Source: JAJECS01 sp965262745
GTDB lineage: Bacteria; Chloroflexota; UBA11872
Assembly (NCBI GenBank): GCA_965262745.1
Contig: OZ253558.1
Coordinates: 744,001 to 808,000 of the forward strand
Length of the DNA: 64,000 nucleotides
Reading direction: 5' to 3'
The position numbers and the translations under genes are program-made. The notes under the pieces are model-generated. The model saw only the letters and a list, made by a program, of their open reading frames with translations. It was not told where the DNA came from and did not search any database. Position 1 is the first letter of the stretch, and every line of letters starts with the position of its first letter. Below are positions 8,477 through 17,633 of the stretch, one piece after another.

Positions 8477-10104
8477 GCGCCGCCGTCGACCCCATCACCC
8501 TCGCGCTGATACGCAACCGACTTGTGGCGGGCGCGGAGCAAATGGCCGTCACGTTGTGGAAGAGCTCGTTCTCCACCGTCATCCGCGAGGTGTTGGACTA
8601 CTCAACCGCGATCTTCGACACCGAAGGCCGCATGGTGGCCCAGTCGTCGCAGATTCCGTTCCAGATGATGACGATGTCGGCGCCGATGGGGTATCTGATC
8701 CGCACCGGCTATGACTGGCAGCCGGGCGACGTGGTCCTCATGAACGATCCCTACGCGGGCGAGGCGCAGCACCTCCCGGACTACACGATGTTTCGGCCCG
8801 CATTCAGGGGCGGCGAGCTCGTCGGTTTTGCCGGCGCCATCGCGCACATGTTGGATACGGGCGGCGGCGCCGCCGGCGGCTACCTGGCCTCGGCAACCGA
8901 GATATTTCACGAAGGCCTGCGCATCCCTCCAAGCAAGATCATCCGCGGGGGCGAGCTGAACGAGGAGCTGCTGCGGCTCATCGAATTGAACGTGCGGGAG
9001 CCCGAGAAGCTGCGCGGCGACCTGGCAGCCATGTGGGCCTGCACCTCGCGCGGGGAGGCGACGCTGCAGGCGCTGGCCGAGCAATACGGCCCCGCGACGG
9101 CCCGTGCCGCCATGGCCGAAATTCTCGACAGCACCGATCGCCAAGTGCGGCAACGGCTGGCTCTTATTCCCGAAGGCGTCTACCACGGGGTGGACCACGT
9201 TGACGACGACGGCATAACGGACGACCCGCTGCGCATCGAGGTGACCATCACGCGCGAAGCCGATGCACTGACGGTGGATTTTGCCGGCACCGCGCCCCAG
9301 CCAGCCGGCCCGGTGAACGCCACGATGGAAATGACGCGCAGCACCGTCATGTATGTCGCGATGGCGACCATTGGCGCCGGCATCCCCAAGAACGATGGCT
9401 GGCGCCGCGCGATCGACGTGCGCGCACCCGAGAGGTCCCTCGTGAACGCCGGGCCACCGGCTCCCGTGGCCAGCCGCATCACCACCTGTCATCGCACGGT
9501 GGACGCCATGCTCCAGGCGTTGGCGCAGGCGATTCCTGACCGCGTCACGGCGGGCTACTACGGCGCGAGCAACATCTGCAACATCGGCGGCTTCGACGCC
9601 GATACCGGCGCCCCCTGGGTGCACTTCGAGATTGAGGTGGGAGGTTGGGGCGGCCGACCGACCTCGGACGGCCTGGACGCCTACAGCGCCCACATCCACA
9701 ACCTGGCAACCACGCCCATCGAGGTCGTCGAGTCGAATCCGCGCCTGCGCGTCGAGCGCTATGCGCTCCTACCCGGTACCGGCGGGGCGGGCACGTTCCG
9801 CGGCGGTCTGGGTCTGCGCCGTGACATCCGGGTGCTCGCCGATGGCGCGCGACTGAATCTGCTGGGCGACCACTACAAGTTCGCACCGCTCGGCATGCTG
9901 GGCGGCGAGCCGGGCGTATCGGGCCGCTACGTGCTCAACCCCGAGACCGAGCGTGAGCGCCGGCTTCCGAACAAGGTCTCCAATATGCCAATGGATCCCG
10001 GCGACGTGATCTCGATGCAGACCTCGGGCGGCGGAGGCTACGGCGATCCGGCCGAGCGCGATCCGGCCCTGGTCGAGCGGGACCGCCGCGAGGGCAAGGT
10101 CTAG
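8473..10104 (+). CDS. hyuB: Hydantoinase subunit B (N-methylhydantoinase B family)
   Basis: A 543-residue protein starting MSAAVDPITLALIRNRL, the standard HyuB opening, with VLMNDPYAGEAQHLPD and the C-terminal SGGGGYGDPAERDP, both typical of the family. It supplies the metal-binding amidohydrolase half of the HyuAB complex. Its ATG at 8473 overlaps the hyuA stop by four bases. The next gene is convergent, so hyuAB forms a two-gene operon. Which cyclic amide is used cannot be told from sequence. Confidence 0.92.
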   Translation: MSAAVDPITLALIRNRLVAGAEQMAVTLWKSSFSTVIREVLDYSTAIFDTEGRMVAQSSQIPFQMMTMSAPMGYLIRTGYDWQPGDVVLMNDPYAGEAQHLPDYTMFRPAFRGGELVGFAGAIAHMLDTGGGAAGGYLASATEIFHEGLRIPPSKIIRGGELNEELLRLIELNVREPEKLRGDLAAMWACTSRGEATLQALAEQYGPATARAAMAEILDSTDRQVRQRLALIPEGVYHGVDHVDDDGITDDPLRIEVTITREADALTVDFAGTAPQPAGPVNATMEMTRSTVMYVAMATIGAGIPKNDGWRRAIDVRAPERSLVNAGPPAPVASRITTCHRTVDAMLQALAQAIPDRVTAGYYGASNICNIGGFDADTGAPWVHFEIEVGGWGGRPTSDGLDAYSAHIHNLATTPIEVVESNPRLRVERYALLPGTGGAGTFRGGLGLRRDIRVLADGARLNLLGDHYKFAPLGMLGGEPGVSGRYVLNPETERERRLPNKVSNMPMDPGDVISMQTSGGGGYGDPAERDPALVERDRREGKV

Positions 10105-10194
10105 GACAACTCGCCCACGCCGCCGACCCGAATTTACAGACCGCAGCGGACCGCGGCTGCCGCCGGCATATTCGCCGACCGGTAGTCGCTGCGA

Positions 10195-11676
10195 CTAAAG
10201 GGCCGCGTCGTCATCCAGCGGCCAAATGGGACGGCGCAGGCGTCGATACGGCAGCTTGCGGGCATCGTGCGGCTGACAGCTCGGAAACTCGACCCGATGA
10301 ATGCTGTCGGAGACGCGGGAAAAAGCGGCCCGGAAGTGATTGATGGATTTGAGGCCGATCCAGCGCAGCGCGGCAGGGTCGAATCCCATCTTGCGTATCG
10401 GTTCCAGGTCGTAAATCTGGCTGCGCTCGGTCATCACCGCAACGCGTACGCCGCCCTGACGTAGCACGGCCGTCGGCCCGTAGTCCTCGCGGATGCCGGC
10501 GTGCATCGGGCCCTCAATGGTGAACACGCCATCCCACAGGTGCTCGACCGTCGCCGTCATGGGGACCGGCGCACCTTGCGAGGCGATGGACTTGCCACCG
10601 ACCTCGACGGTGATCTCGGCGCCGACGCCTGCCGCGGTCGCGACGGCCGCGACCTCTGGGTCCCAGACGCACGCCAGTAGCGCGTTCTGCAAGTCGGCCT
10701 CGATGAAGGCCCGCAGCATGCCGGTGGAGTCGCCGGGGGTGCCCGCGCCGGGGTTGTCCTGCGGGTCCGAGATCACGGCGGGCCAGCTATCGCGAGCACG
10801 CGCGGCCCGCAGGGCCTGGTCAAAGCTCACCATGTGGGCATCGAAGTGCTCACGCTGTGCGAACACCCACTCACCCAGTGCGCTTGACTCGCGATCGGCC
10901 AGCGCCTGGTCACCGTCCGCGATGACGATCACTGAAGAGCCCGCGTGCTCGATGTCCGCCCAGGTGAAGCCCGGCGCCACCGAAGCCGTGAGGATGCCCG
11001 GTTGGGCCTCCAGCTCGTGGGCCCGCCCGATGATCGATTTGAACGGCTCCAGCCCGGTGAACTGCCCGGCCACCCAGAGCTGCGGAAGCTGGGTCCAACT
11101 CATCGTTGGCCGAATCTCGCCGCGCAGTGTGCGCACGATGAGGTCGGCGGCCTCGCGCCCGCGCTCGGCCAGGTCGGTATGCGGGAAGTTGTCGCACGGG
11201 ATGATGACGTCGGCGTTCGCAACCATCTGCGGCGTGATGTTGCAGTGAAGGTCGAGCGTCACAAAGATCGGCCGATCGGGTCCCATGACCTCCCTGATGG
11301 CCTCCAGCAGGTCCCCCTCGCCGTCCTCGACGCCCTCCGCGACCATCGCGCCGTGCAGATCGAAGAGCCCGCCGTCGACGGGCATGGCCGCCTGCAAGTG
11401 CTCGATGAACTCACCCTTGAGGCGGCGCCAGGCCGACGCCTCGATCGGCGCCGACGGCTGCGTTGCGGTCCACAGCAGCCCCACGAGCTCGAACCCGTGC
11501 TCCTCGGCGCTTTCGAGATAGCCGGCAGGCTCGCGGTTGGTTGCGCGGTGCGCCTCCAGGATTTCCTGGCCGCGCACGATGCCGAGCGGCGATCCGACGG
11601 AGAACGACTCGTAAGTCGTGGGAATCGGCGTGAAGGTGCTGGACTCGTGGGCGATGGTGCCGGTAGCGATGCGCAT
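10195..11676 (-). CDS. M81 family metallopeptidase (MlrC-like)
   Basis: A 493-residue protein starting MRIATGTIAHESSTFTPIPT, with FDLHGAMVAEG and TLDLHCNIT, the conserved metal-ligand regions of the MlrC N-terminal domain (DUF1485), and the C-terminal domain beginning near SDPQDNPGAGTPGDST. GAGG stands five bases before the ATG. MlrC is known from linearised microcystin breakdown, but the family is widespread and most members have unknown substrates, probably small peptides or amide compounds. It converges on hyuAB, so the two amide-cleaving systems lie together without sharing an operon. Confidence 0.9.
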   Translation of the reverse strand: MRIATGTIAHESSTFTPIPTTYESFSVGSPLGIVRGQEILEAHRATNREPAGYLESAEEHGFELVGLLWTATQPSAPIEASAWRRLKGEFIEHLQAAMPVDGGLFDLHGAMVAEGVEDGEGDLLEAIREVMGPDRPIFVTLDLHCNITPQMVANADVIIPCDNFPHTDLAERGREAADLIVRTLRGEIRPTMSWTQLPQLWVAGQFTGLEPFKSIIGRAHELEAQPGILTASVAPGFTWADIEHAGSSVIVIADGDQALADRESSALGEWVFAQREHFDAHMVSFDQALRAARARDSWPAVISDPQDNPGAGTPGDSTGMLRAFIEADLQNALLACVWDPEVAAVATAAGVGAEITVEVGGKSIASQGAPVPMTATVEHLWDGVFTIEGPMHAGIREDYGPTAVLRQGGVRVAVMTERSQIYDLEPIRKMGFDPAALRWIGLKSINHFRAAFSRVSDSIHRVEFPSCQPHDARKLPYRRLRRPIWPLDDDAAL

Positions 11677-11804
11677 GACGCCTCAGGGAAGACGATGATC
11701 AGGTGTGATGGTACGCGAGTGGCAGGGGCCGTTCGCGAACCGTCTGGCAAGTCGATCTAACACTCCGGGAAAGCTGAAATTCAGGCCCGCGTGAGCGTGC
11801 CGCC

Positions 11805-13013
11805 CTATCCGGCAGATTCCTCCATGAGTGCCTGATAGCGCTCGACGGCTTCAGGCACAAAGTTGCCGAGTCCCAGCCCAGGACCCTGCGGCAGAACCAC
11901 GTGTCCGTCCACCAGCTCCGGCGGCGTCTCCACGATCTCGTAGTTGGCCATCGCGGTTGCTCGCTGCTGAATCATTCCTTCACCGCGATAGCTGATCAGC
12001 GCCGGGTATTCGATCATCGGCTCGAGGCCGGCGACGCTGAGGATCTGGGTGTGGCAGGTCACGGTGAAGACCGTCCACGGGCCGTGCGGCACGCACATGA
12101 TTCCCGCCGCCTCGGCCTCGCAGGCCACCACGAAGGTCTGCGTTACGCCCATCTGCGCCGCGTCCGGCTGGACGATGTCAAGGGCGTACTGATCTATGAA
12201 CAGGTCGAACTCCTCGGTCGTGGTCAGACTCTCACCCGTCGCGATGTGAAGAGACGTGGCCGCGGTGAGCTCGGCGAAGCCGTCCACGTCCAGTGGGTGC
12301 AGCGCCTCCTCGAAGAAGTACACCCCGTACGCCTCGAGCATGCAGGCGGCGGCGATGGCATCGCTGGCAGTCCAGTCCGGATCGAAGTACGCGGGACAGC
12401 CAAAATCGACGCTGAGCCGGATGTCGGGTCCCAGCGCCTCACGCGCCGCAGCAAGCTTGGCCATGCCTTCATCGTCGAAGTTGTTGCCCCAGCCGTACTT
12501 GACCGCTTTGAACCCCTGCTCGCGCAGCGCGGTGCACTCACGGGCGATCTCCTCGGGAGACTTGCGCCGCAGCTGCCGCTCCCGCTCCGTCTCGTCGCTC
12601 TTCTTGCCGGCGGCGTAGTACATCGTGGATGCGGACCCATATGCCATCACCCGATCGACGCGCGCACCGCCGAGCAGCTCGTGAACCGGCATCCCGGCGG
12701 CTTTGCCGGCGATGTCCCATACGGCCATGTCGATGGCCCCCATGGCATTCGCCTGCAGGCCGCTGCGATCGGCGCGGCCGCGCTGCGCCGGCCATCGCTC
12801 AATCATTCTGTGCCACAGCGCAAAGGGGTCGGTCGGGTCCTGACCCACGACAAACAAGCGCAGACCGTCGCCGGGATCATTGATGATCGGTTCGATCATG
12901 CCGGGCGGGGAGCCCGTGGAGCCGAGCCCCACGATGCCCGCGTCCGTGTGAACTTCGATTAGCGTCAGCCGCGCGGGATGGTGCAGCAGCGAGCGAATGT
13001 CGGTTATGCGCAT
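11805..13013 (-). CDS. Enolase-superfamily sugar-acid dehydratase (mandelate racemase/MLE family)
   Basis: A 402-residue protein with the (beta/alpha)7-beta barrel landmarks of the mandelate racemase subgroup: the Lys pair in GFKAVKYGW, metal ligands in LSVDFG, FFEEAL and ATGES, the Asp in IVQPDAAQ and the catalytic His in CVPHGPWT. This residue set fits acid-sugar dehydratases such as rhamnonate or fuconate dehydratase, which remove water from an aldonate to give a 2-keto-3-deoxy acid. Genes for an aldolase, an SDR and a lactonase follow it in the upstream direction on the same strand, which supports a pathway role. The exact sugar is not determined. Confidence 0.88.
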   Translation of the reverse strand: MRITDIRSLLHHPARLTLIEVHTDAGIVGLGSTGSPPGMIEPIINDPGDGLRLFVVGQDPTDPFALWHRMIERWPAQRGRADRSGLQANAMGAIDMAVWDIAGKAAGMPVHELLGGARVDRVMAYGSASTMYYAAGKKSDETERERQLRRKSPEEIARECTALREQGFKAVKYGWGNNFDDEGMAKLAAAREALGPDIRLSVDFGCPAYFDPDWTASDAIAAACMLEAYGVYFFEEALHPLDVDGFAELTAATSLHIATGESLTTTEEFDLFIDQYALDIVQPDAAQMGVTQTFVVACEAEAAGIMCVPHGPWTVFTVTCHTQILSVAGLEPMIEYPALISYRGEGMIQQRATAMANYEIVETPPELVDGHVVLPQGPGLGLGNFVPEAVERYQALMEESAG

Positions 13014-13103
13014 GGTTGGTGCCTGGCAGGCGACCTGGGCACCGTAGCTCGCGCGGCGTGGGGGCTCAATCGCACGCCCTCTGGCAGCGATCCGCCGACG
13101 GCG

Positions 13104-13997
13104 TCAGGCCAAATTCAGCGCCTGGAGCGCGTCACGCAGCGCGTCGATCTCCTCGTCGGTGGCATTCGGTGCTGGAGATCTCCGCCAGCGAGGCGATACG
13201 CCGTGCGCCTCGCCCATGGAGGCAAAGAAGCCGTTTCCGCCGACCCGACAAGCCGCGACGAGCGGCGCAATCGCCAGCTCCGAGCGCTCGATCGCGTCCC
13301 ACGCCGCCGCGTCGTCGCCCCGTTGCACCGCGTCCCAGTAGGTCATCGCCGGCTCCGGGTACGACCGCACAAACACGTCCAGCCACGAGCGGCACCCGTG
13401 GGGCCACAGCAGGTGGTGGCGCTTCATGCCTCCGCCGCCGGTCATCGGCCAGCGGTCGCCCCAGCGCATTAGGACCTCGTGGGCGTAGGCGAGGTCGATG
13501 TCCTCCTTGAACGCCAGGAGGTTTGGCTCGTCCTCGACCAGCTCGCAGGTGCGCAGCGGCACGTTGCCGACGAACATCACGCGGGTCTGCTGCGCCACAC
13601 CCCGATACCAGTCCGCCAGCGACTCGGGCGTGCCCCGCGCCCACTCCGCCGGGCGGGCCATGAATAAGTCGAAGCCCAACTCGTCTACATACGCCGCGAA
13701 CTCGCGCGCCTTGTTGAGTCCCCACATCGCATCGCAGGCGATGGTGACCGCGCGCCGGCCGACATGGTCGATCACGATGCGGTGCACTGCCGCAAGCTCG
13801 TCGTCCGTGAGCAGCGACACGAGCGTTTCGCCCCAGGTGAGCATGATGACTTCGACGCCGGCGTCCAGCGACACGTCGATCGTGGCCCGCATGCCGTCCG
13901 GGTCGATCTCGCCATCCGGCGTGAACTTGGTGGGCAACGGATTCACCGGCCCGCGCAGCCGAGCCTGAATCTCATCCGCGCCACGCCAGTGACTCAA
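13104..13997 (-). CDS. Dihydrodipicolinate synthase-family aldolase/lyase
   Basis: A 297-residue DapA-superfamily protein. The Schiff-base Lys is predicted in NLLAFKEDIDLA, after the strand VMFVGNVPL. True DapA activity is unlikely given the neighbours (dehydratase, SDR, lactonase); family members in such clusters act as 2-keto-3-deoxy-sugar-acid aldolases or dehydratases. The only start that keeps the full N-terminus is TTG 13997, 11 bases after the stop of the SDR gene upstream in the operon, with no clear ribosome site; translation may be coupled to that gene. Confidence 0.83.
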   Translation of the reverse strand: MSHWRGADEIQARLRGPVNPLPTKFTPDGEIDPDGMRATIDVSLDAGVEVIMLTWGETLVSLLTDDELAAVHRIVIDHVGRRAVTIACDAMWGLNKAREFAAYVDELGFDLFMARPAEWARGTPESLADWYRGVAQQTRVMFVGNVPLRTCELVEDEPNLLAFKEDIDLAYAHEVLMRWGDRWPMTGGGGMKRHHLLWPHGCRSWLDVFVRSYPEPAMTYWDAVQRGDDAAAWDAIERSELAIAPLVAACRVGGNGFFASMGEAHGVSPRWRRSPAPNATDEEIDALRDALQALNLA

Positions 13998-14007
13998 GCG
14001 ACGGCGC

Positions 14008-14754
14008 TCACACCATCAGCTCGCCGCCGGTGATGTCCATGGCGGCGCCGGTGATGTATCCGGCACGCTCGGACGCCAGGAACGCCACAAGCTCCGCGAC
14101 CTCGGACGGCTGACCCATGCGCTGCAGCGGGATTGAGGGGATATACGCATCGATGCGTTCCTGGGGCCACGCGTCCTTGATCATTTGCGTGTCGATCATG
14201 CCCGGGCACACGGCGTTGACCGTGATGCCGTGTGCCGCGAGCTCAAGGGCCGACGCGCGCGTGATGCCGAGCACGGCGGCCTTCGACGCGGTGTAGTGGG
14301 CGCCTGCCACGGTGCTCACGTTCTTTCCCGCCGTCGACGAGAAGTTGACGACGCGTCCGTAGCCGTTGGCGGCCATGGGCGCCATCGCGGCCTGAATAAA
14401 CGTGAACACGGCCTGCACGTTGACCGCGAACACGCGCGACCACTCCTCGTCGGTGATTTCGTCGATGCTGCGGTGATAGGCGATGCCAGCGTTGTTGACC
14501 AGCACGTCCAGCCGGCCGTAGTGGTCGGCGACCTGATCCACAATGGCGCGTACGCGATTCGGATCGGCCACGTCGCCCGGCACCGCCAGGGAGTCATTCC
14601 CGATGGCATGGGCCGCGGCGGCCGTTGCTTCAGGGTCCAGGTCGTTGACCGCTACCTGCGCGCCGCGGGACGCCAAGAGTTCGATTATCGCTCGTCCCAT
14701 CCCGCGGGCGCCGCCCGTAACCAGGGCAACGCGACCGTCAAACTCACCTGCCAC
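14008..14754 (-). CDS. Short-chain dehydrogenase/reductase
   Basis: Chosen start is GTG 14754, six bases after GGAGG, giving 248 residues; an ATG at 14772 overlaps that ribosome site. The cofactor loop TGGARGMG, the NNAG motif and the catalytic YTASK are all present, as are the substrate-helix and C-terminal GGELMV end typical of classical SDRs. In a non-phosphorylating deoxy-sugar pathway such an enzyme oxidises either the free sugar to its lactone or a 2-keto-3-deoxy acid. It lies between the lactonase and aldolase genes on the same strand, with short gaps, so all four are probably one operon. Confidence 0.9.
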   Translation of the reverse strand: MAGEFDGRVALVTGGARGMGRAIIELLASRGAQVAVNDLDPEATAAAAHAIGNDSLAVPGDVADPNRVRAIVDQVADHYGRLDVLVNNAGIAYHRSIDEITDEEWSRVFAVNVQAVFTFIQAAMAPMAANGYGRVVNFSSTAGKNVSTVAGAHYTASKAAVLGITRASALELAAHGITVNAVCPGMIDTQMIKDAWPQERIDAYIPSIPLQRMGQPSEVAELVAFLASERAGYITGAAMDITGGELMV

Positions 14755-14815
14755 CGTTGGCCTCCAATCCATTGACCCGCGTGATTGTGCCCCATAGGGA
14801 TATCGCCGGCACAGA

Positions 14816-15688
14816 TCAGTCCGGCCAAAAGACGCGCTCGGCGGTGCCGTGCAGCAGCTGGGCAAGGTCGCCCTTGCTGAGAAAGTCGGCGTGCTCCGCC
14901 AGCAAGCCGATCGATGTCTCGTAGCTGTGGGGAGGCACGGTCTGCAGCGGGCTGTCGCTGGCCCACATGCAGCGTTCCGGCCCAAAGGCGTCCAGCACGC
15001 GGCGCACGACCGGCAGCATGTCCAGATACGGCGCGCCATCGAGGCTCAGCGCGCCGAACGCGCTCACTTTCACCATCGTCCGCGGGTGACGCGCGAGCGC
15101 GCACAGCGCCGCCACGTCGTCCGGCGTAGCGTCCGTAGCCGGTCCCAGACGAGCCAAGTGATCGATTATTACCGGGGCGTCGCCATGCTGTGCGCACATG
15201 CGATCGATCTCCGGCAAATCAGGGGCGCCGCATAGGAAGCTGAGCGGCAGGTTCCGGGCGGCCGCCATCCGAAACATCGCCTCGAACGTGGGATGGTCCA
15301 GCCAGCGCTCGCCGTCAGGCACCGGTGGACGCGCTGAATGCCCGCGAACGCGAAACGCCCGAATGCCCTGCTCGGCCAGCGCCTGCATCGCGCGGTCGGG
15401 ATCGGGCAGGCCGACGTCCACGATTGCCGGCACAATCCCCGTACCCGTGAAGCGCCGCGGATCGCGCTGAATCAGGTCCAGGATGTACGAGTGATCGAGG
15501 CCATACCAGGTCATCTGCACAAGGTTGAAGCGGCGAACACCCATGGGCTCCGCGCGCGCTACAAGCTCCGCACTGTCGAAGCTCGGAAACCAAAAATCCT
15601 CGGGACCGAATCCCGGTGCCAGAGGGAATCGCGACGTGTCCGCGCTCCAGACGTGAAGGTGCGCGTCGATGATGTCCGGGTCAGGCAT
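14816..15688 (-). CDS. Amidohydrolase-2 family lactonase (COG3618 type)
   Basis: From ATG 15688 the protein has 290 residues beginning MPDPDIIDAHLHVW, with the HxH metal motif at residues 10-12, PVIIDHLARLG in the middle and MWASDSPLQ carrying the last metal-site Asp. This is the pattern of the TIM-barrel family that contains L-fuconolactonase, L-rhamnono-lactonase and 2-pyrone-4,6-dicarboxylate lactonase. Next to a dehydratase, an aldolase and an SDR, hydrolysis of a sugar lactone is the most likely role. An upstream in-frame ATG at 15748 would overlap the divergent gene's leader. It is first in its operon. Confidence 0.85.
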   Translation of the reverse strand: MPDPDIIDAHLHVWSADTSRFPLAPGFGPEDFWFPSFDSAELVARAEPMGVRRFNLVQMTWYGLDHSYILDLIQRDPRRFTGTGIVPAIVDVGLPDPDRAMQALAEQGIRAFRVRGHSARPPVPDGERWLDHPTFEAMFRMAAARNLPLSFLCGAPDLPEIDRMCAQHGDAPVIIDHLARLGPATDATPDDVAALCALARHPRTMVKVSAFGALSLDGAPYLDMLPVVRRVLDAFGPERCMWASDSPLQTVPPHSYETSIGLLAEHADFLSKGDLAQLLHGTAERVFWPD

Positions 15689-15756
15689 GGGCGCTCTCGG
15701 ATCGCCGCTGGCGAGACTGGCCACAAGCATGGCAGGAAACTGCGGCAACTCGCCAC

Positions 15757-17583
15757 ATGCTAAGAAACCGTCCAGACTTGCGTGCCGTAGTCAGATTCAA
15801 TGGGACCACCTTGAACCTCCCGGCGCCTCCGGTGCGACTCGAACCTTCCCGCCCGGCCGACCGTCGAGTTCTCACGAGCCGCCGGCGGGTGCTGCTTGGC
15901 GGCATGGGCGCTGCCGCGGCATTGGCACTGGCGGCCTGTGGCGACGATTCGACTCAGACGGACGGCCTGACGCCCATAGTCGTGACGGCTGCCCCTGAAC
16001 CCGCGGCAACCGCGAGACCAAACGTCAGCCCCGCCCCGGAGCAGACAATTCAGGCCGCCCCGACGGCAATGCCCACGGCAGTCGCTCCGTCCGCCCCTGA
16101 ACCCCCGTCAACCCGGACACCGGATGTCAGCGCCTCTCCGGAGCAGACGACTCAGGCCGTCGCGACGGCGGCGCCCACAGCAGCCCCGGTGGCTACGGAG
16201 TCTCCGATCCCCAAGCCCCCGTTCGACGACGCCGATGTCGCCGTCCTTCTCGAGGGGCTGTTGGAGCGTCGGAACATGTCTCGCACCAGTGCGATCGTCG
16301 ACGCCGTGGTGGCCTCCGGCGATGAGCGGTTTTTAGCCGTGCTCATCGAGTTCATCCGCTTCAACGAATTCGCCGTCATTTCCGGCCCCGGAGTCCCGGG
16401 CGTGCTGGACGCCCTCAAGGCGATGACAGGCCATGTCTTCATCTACACCTCGGAATGGACGAAGTGGTACGGGCGGTCCGACCTGCAGGCGCCGCCAGGG
16501 TTCACGCAGTGGAAAGGTCGGCTGCTGGGAGCCATCGACCCGCGCATGACCGAGTTCTTCCAGGGTGAAGATCCCGGAAAGATTCGTTCTGAGGAAATCG
16601 TCTGGGGCGGCGTGCGGGTGGACGGCATACCGCCGCTGGAGAACCCGGCCTTTCGCCCCGCGGCGGAGGTCGACTACCTCGAACCCGATGACCTGCTGTT
16701 CGGCGTGTCCATCAATGGCGACCGCCGCGCCTACCCGTTGCGGATCTTGGATTGGCACGAGATGGCCAACGACGTCGTTGGCGGCGTCCCGGTCTCGCTG
16801 GCCTATTGCACGCTCTGCGGCGCCGGGGTGCTGTTCGACGGCCGGGTCGACGACACCGAATTCACCTTTGGCACATCCGGCCTCCTCATGCGCAGCAACA
16901 AGCTGATGTACGACCGCAACACCAAGTCACTGTGGAATCAGCTGAGCGGCGAGCCGGTGCTCGGGCGCCTCGCGACGAGCGATATCCGGCTCAACATCCT
17001 GCCCGTCGTAGTCTCGACGTGGGCCGATTGGACGGCACAACACCCAGACTCGCTGGCGCTCGACATTGAAACCGGACATGAGCGCGCATATTCGCCCGGC
17101 GCCGCGTACGGCAGCTATTTCGCCAGTCCGGAGACCCGGTTCCCTGTCCCGTTCGACAGCGACGTGCTCCGTACCAAAGATCGCGTGTTCGGCCTTGCCA
17201 TTGATGGTGTGCGGCGCGCGTACCCGACTCAGGTGCTGACGGAGCGCGTGGTGGTGAATGATGAGCTTGCCGGGCAAAGCGTCGTGATCTTGGCGCCGCG
17301 CGGCGATCTCACGGGGCAGGGTCGAGACCTCACGGTCGGCGGCCGAGCGATCTGGCGGGCGGGCGCCGAAGTTCGCGCCTACGACGGGGGAGGCTTGGAG
17401 TTCACCGCGGGCGCCGATCCGCAATCGCTGATCGACCAGAGCGGCGGCGTCTGGCAGGTCACGGAGGATGCGCTGCTCGGGCCGAGCGGCGAGCGGCTCG
17501 AGCGCTTGCCAGGTCATCTGGCCTATTGGTTCGGCTGGTTCAACTTCTTCCCCGACTCCACGGTGTATCCGGTCGAGCCATAG
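15757..17583 (+). CDS. DUF3179 lipoprotein with Pro/Ala/Thr-rich linker
   Basis: The protein has up to 608 residues. A twin-arginine-like signal (SRRRVLLGGMG) is followed by a hydrophobic stretch and a lipobox ending LAAC, so the mature protein is probably a membrane-anchored lipoprotein outside the cytoplasm. A Pro/Ala/Thr linker (about residues 75-150) contains a 34-residue tandem duplication. The remainder is the DUF3179 domain, recognisable by AYCTLCGAGVLFDGRV, FGTSGLLMRSNKLMYD and SLWNQLSGE. The domain's function is unknown. ATG 15757 leaves a long segment before the signal, so a later start (for example GTG 15830) may be used. The gene is divergent from the lactonase operon. Confidence 0.85.
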   Translation: MLRNRPDLRAVVRFNGTTLNLPAPPVRLEPSRPADRRVLTSRRRVLLGGMGAAAALALAACGDDSTQTDGLTPIVVTAAPEPAATARPNVSPAPEQTIQAAPTAMPTAVAPSAPEPPSTRTPDVSASPEQTTQAVATAAPTAAPVATESPIPKPPFDDADVAVLLEGLLERRNMSRTSAIVDAVVASGDERFLAVLIEFIRFNEFAVISGPGVPGVLDALKAMTGHVFIYTSEWTKWYGRSDLQAPPGFTQWKGRLLGAIDPRMTEFFQGEDPGKIRSEEIVWGGVRVDGIPPLENPAFRPAAEVDYLEPDDLLFGVSINGDRRAYPLRILDWHEMANDVVGGVPVSLAYCTLCGAGVLFDGRVDDTEFTFGTSGLLMRSNKLMYDRNTKSLWNQLSGEPVLGRLATSDIRLNILPVVVSTWADWTAQHPDSLALDIETGHERAYSPGAAYGSYFASPETRFPVPFDSDVLRTKDRVFGLAIDGVRRAYPTQVLTERVVVNDELAGQSVVILAPRGDLTGQGRDLTVGGRAIWRAGAEVRAYDGGGLEFTAGADPQSLIDQSGGVWQVTEDALLGPSGERLERLPGHLAYWFGWFNFFPDSTVYPVEP

Positions 17584-17633
17584 CGCGCTATCGTGCGAGT
17601 CACTCGATGCGGCTCGCGTGGCGGACGTGACCC

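Noticed and set aside
10105..10194. Possible terminator between hyuB and the M81 gene
   Set aside because: Only short imperfect GC stems are present; none is convincing compared with those at 5174 and 53292.
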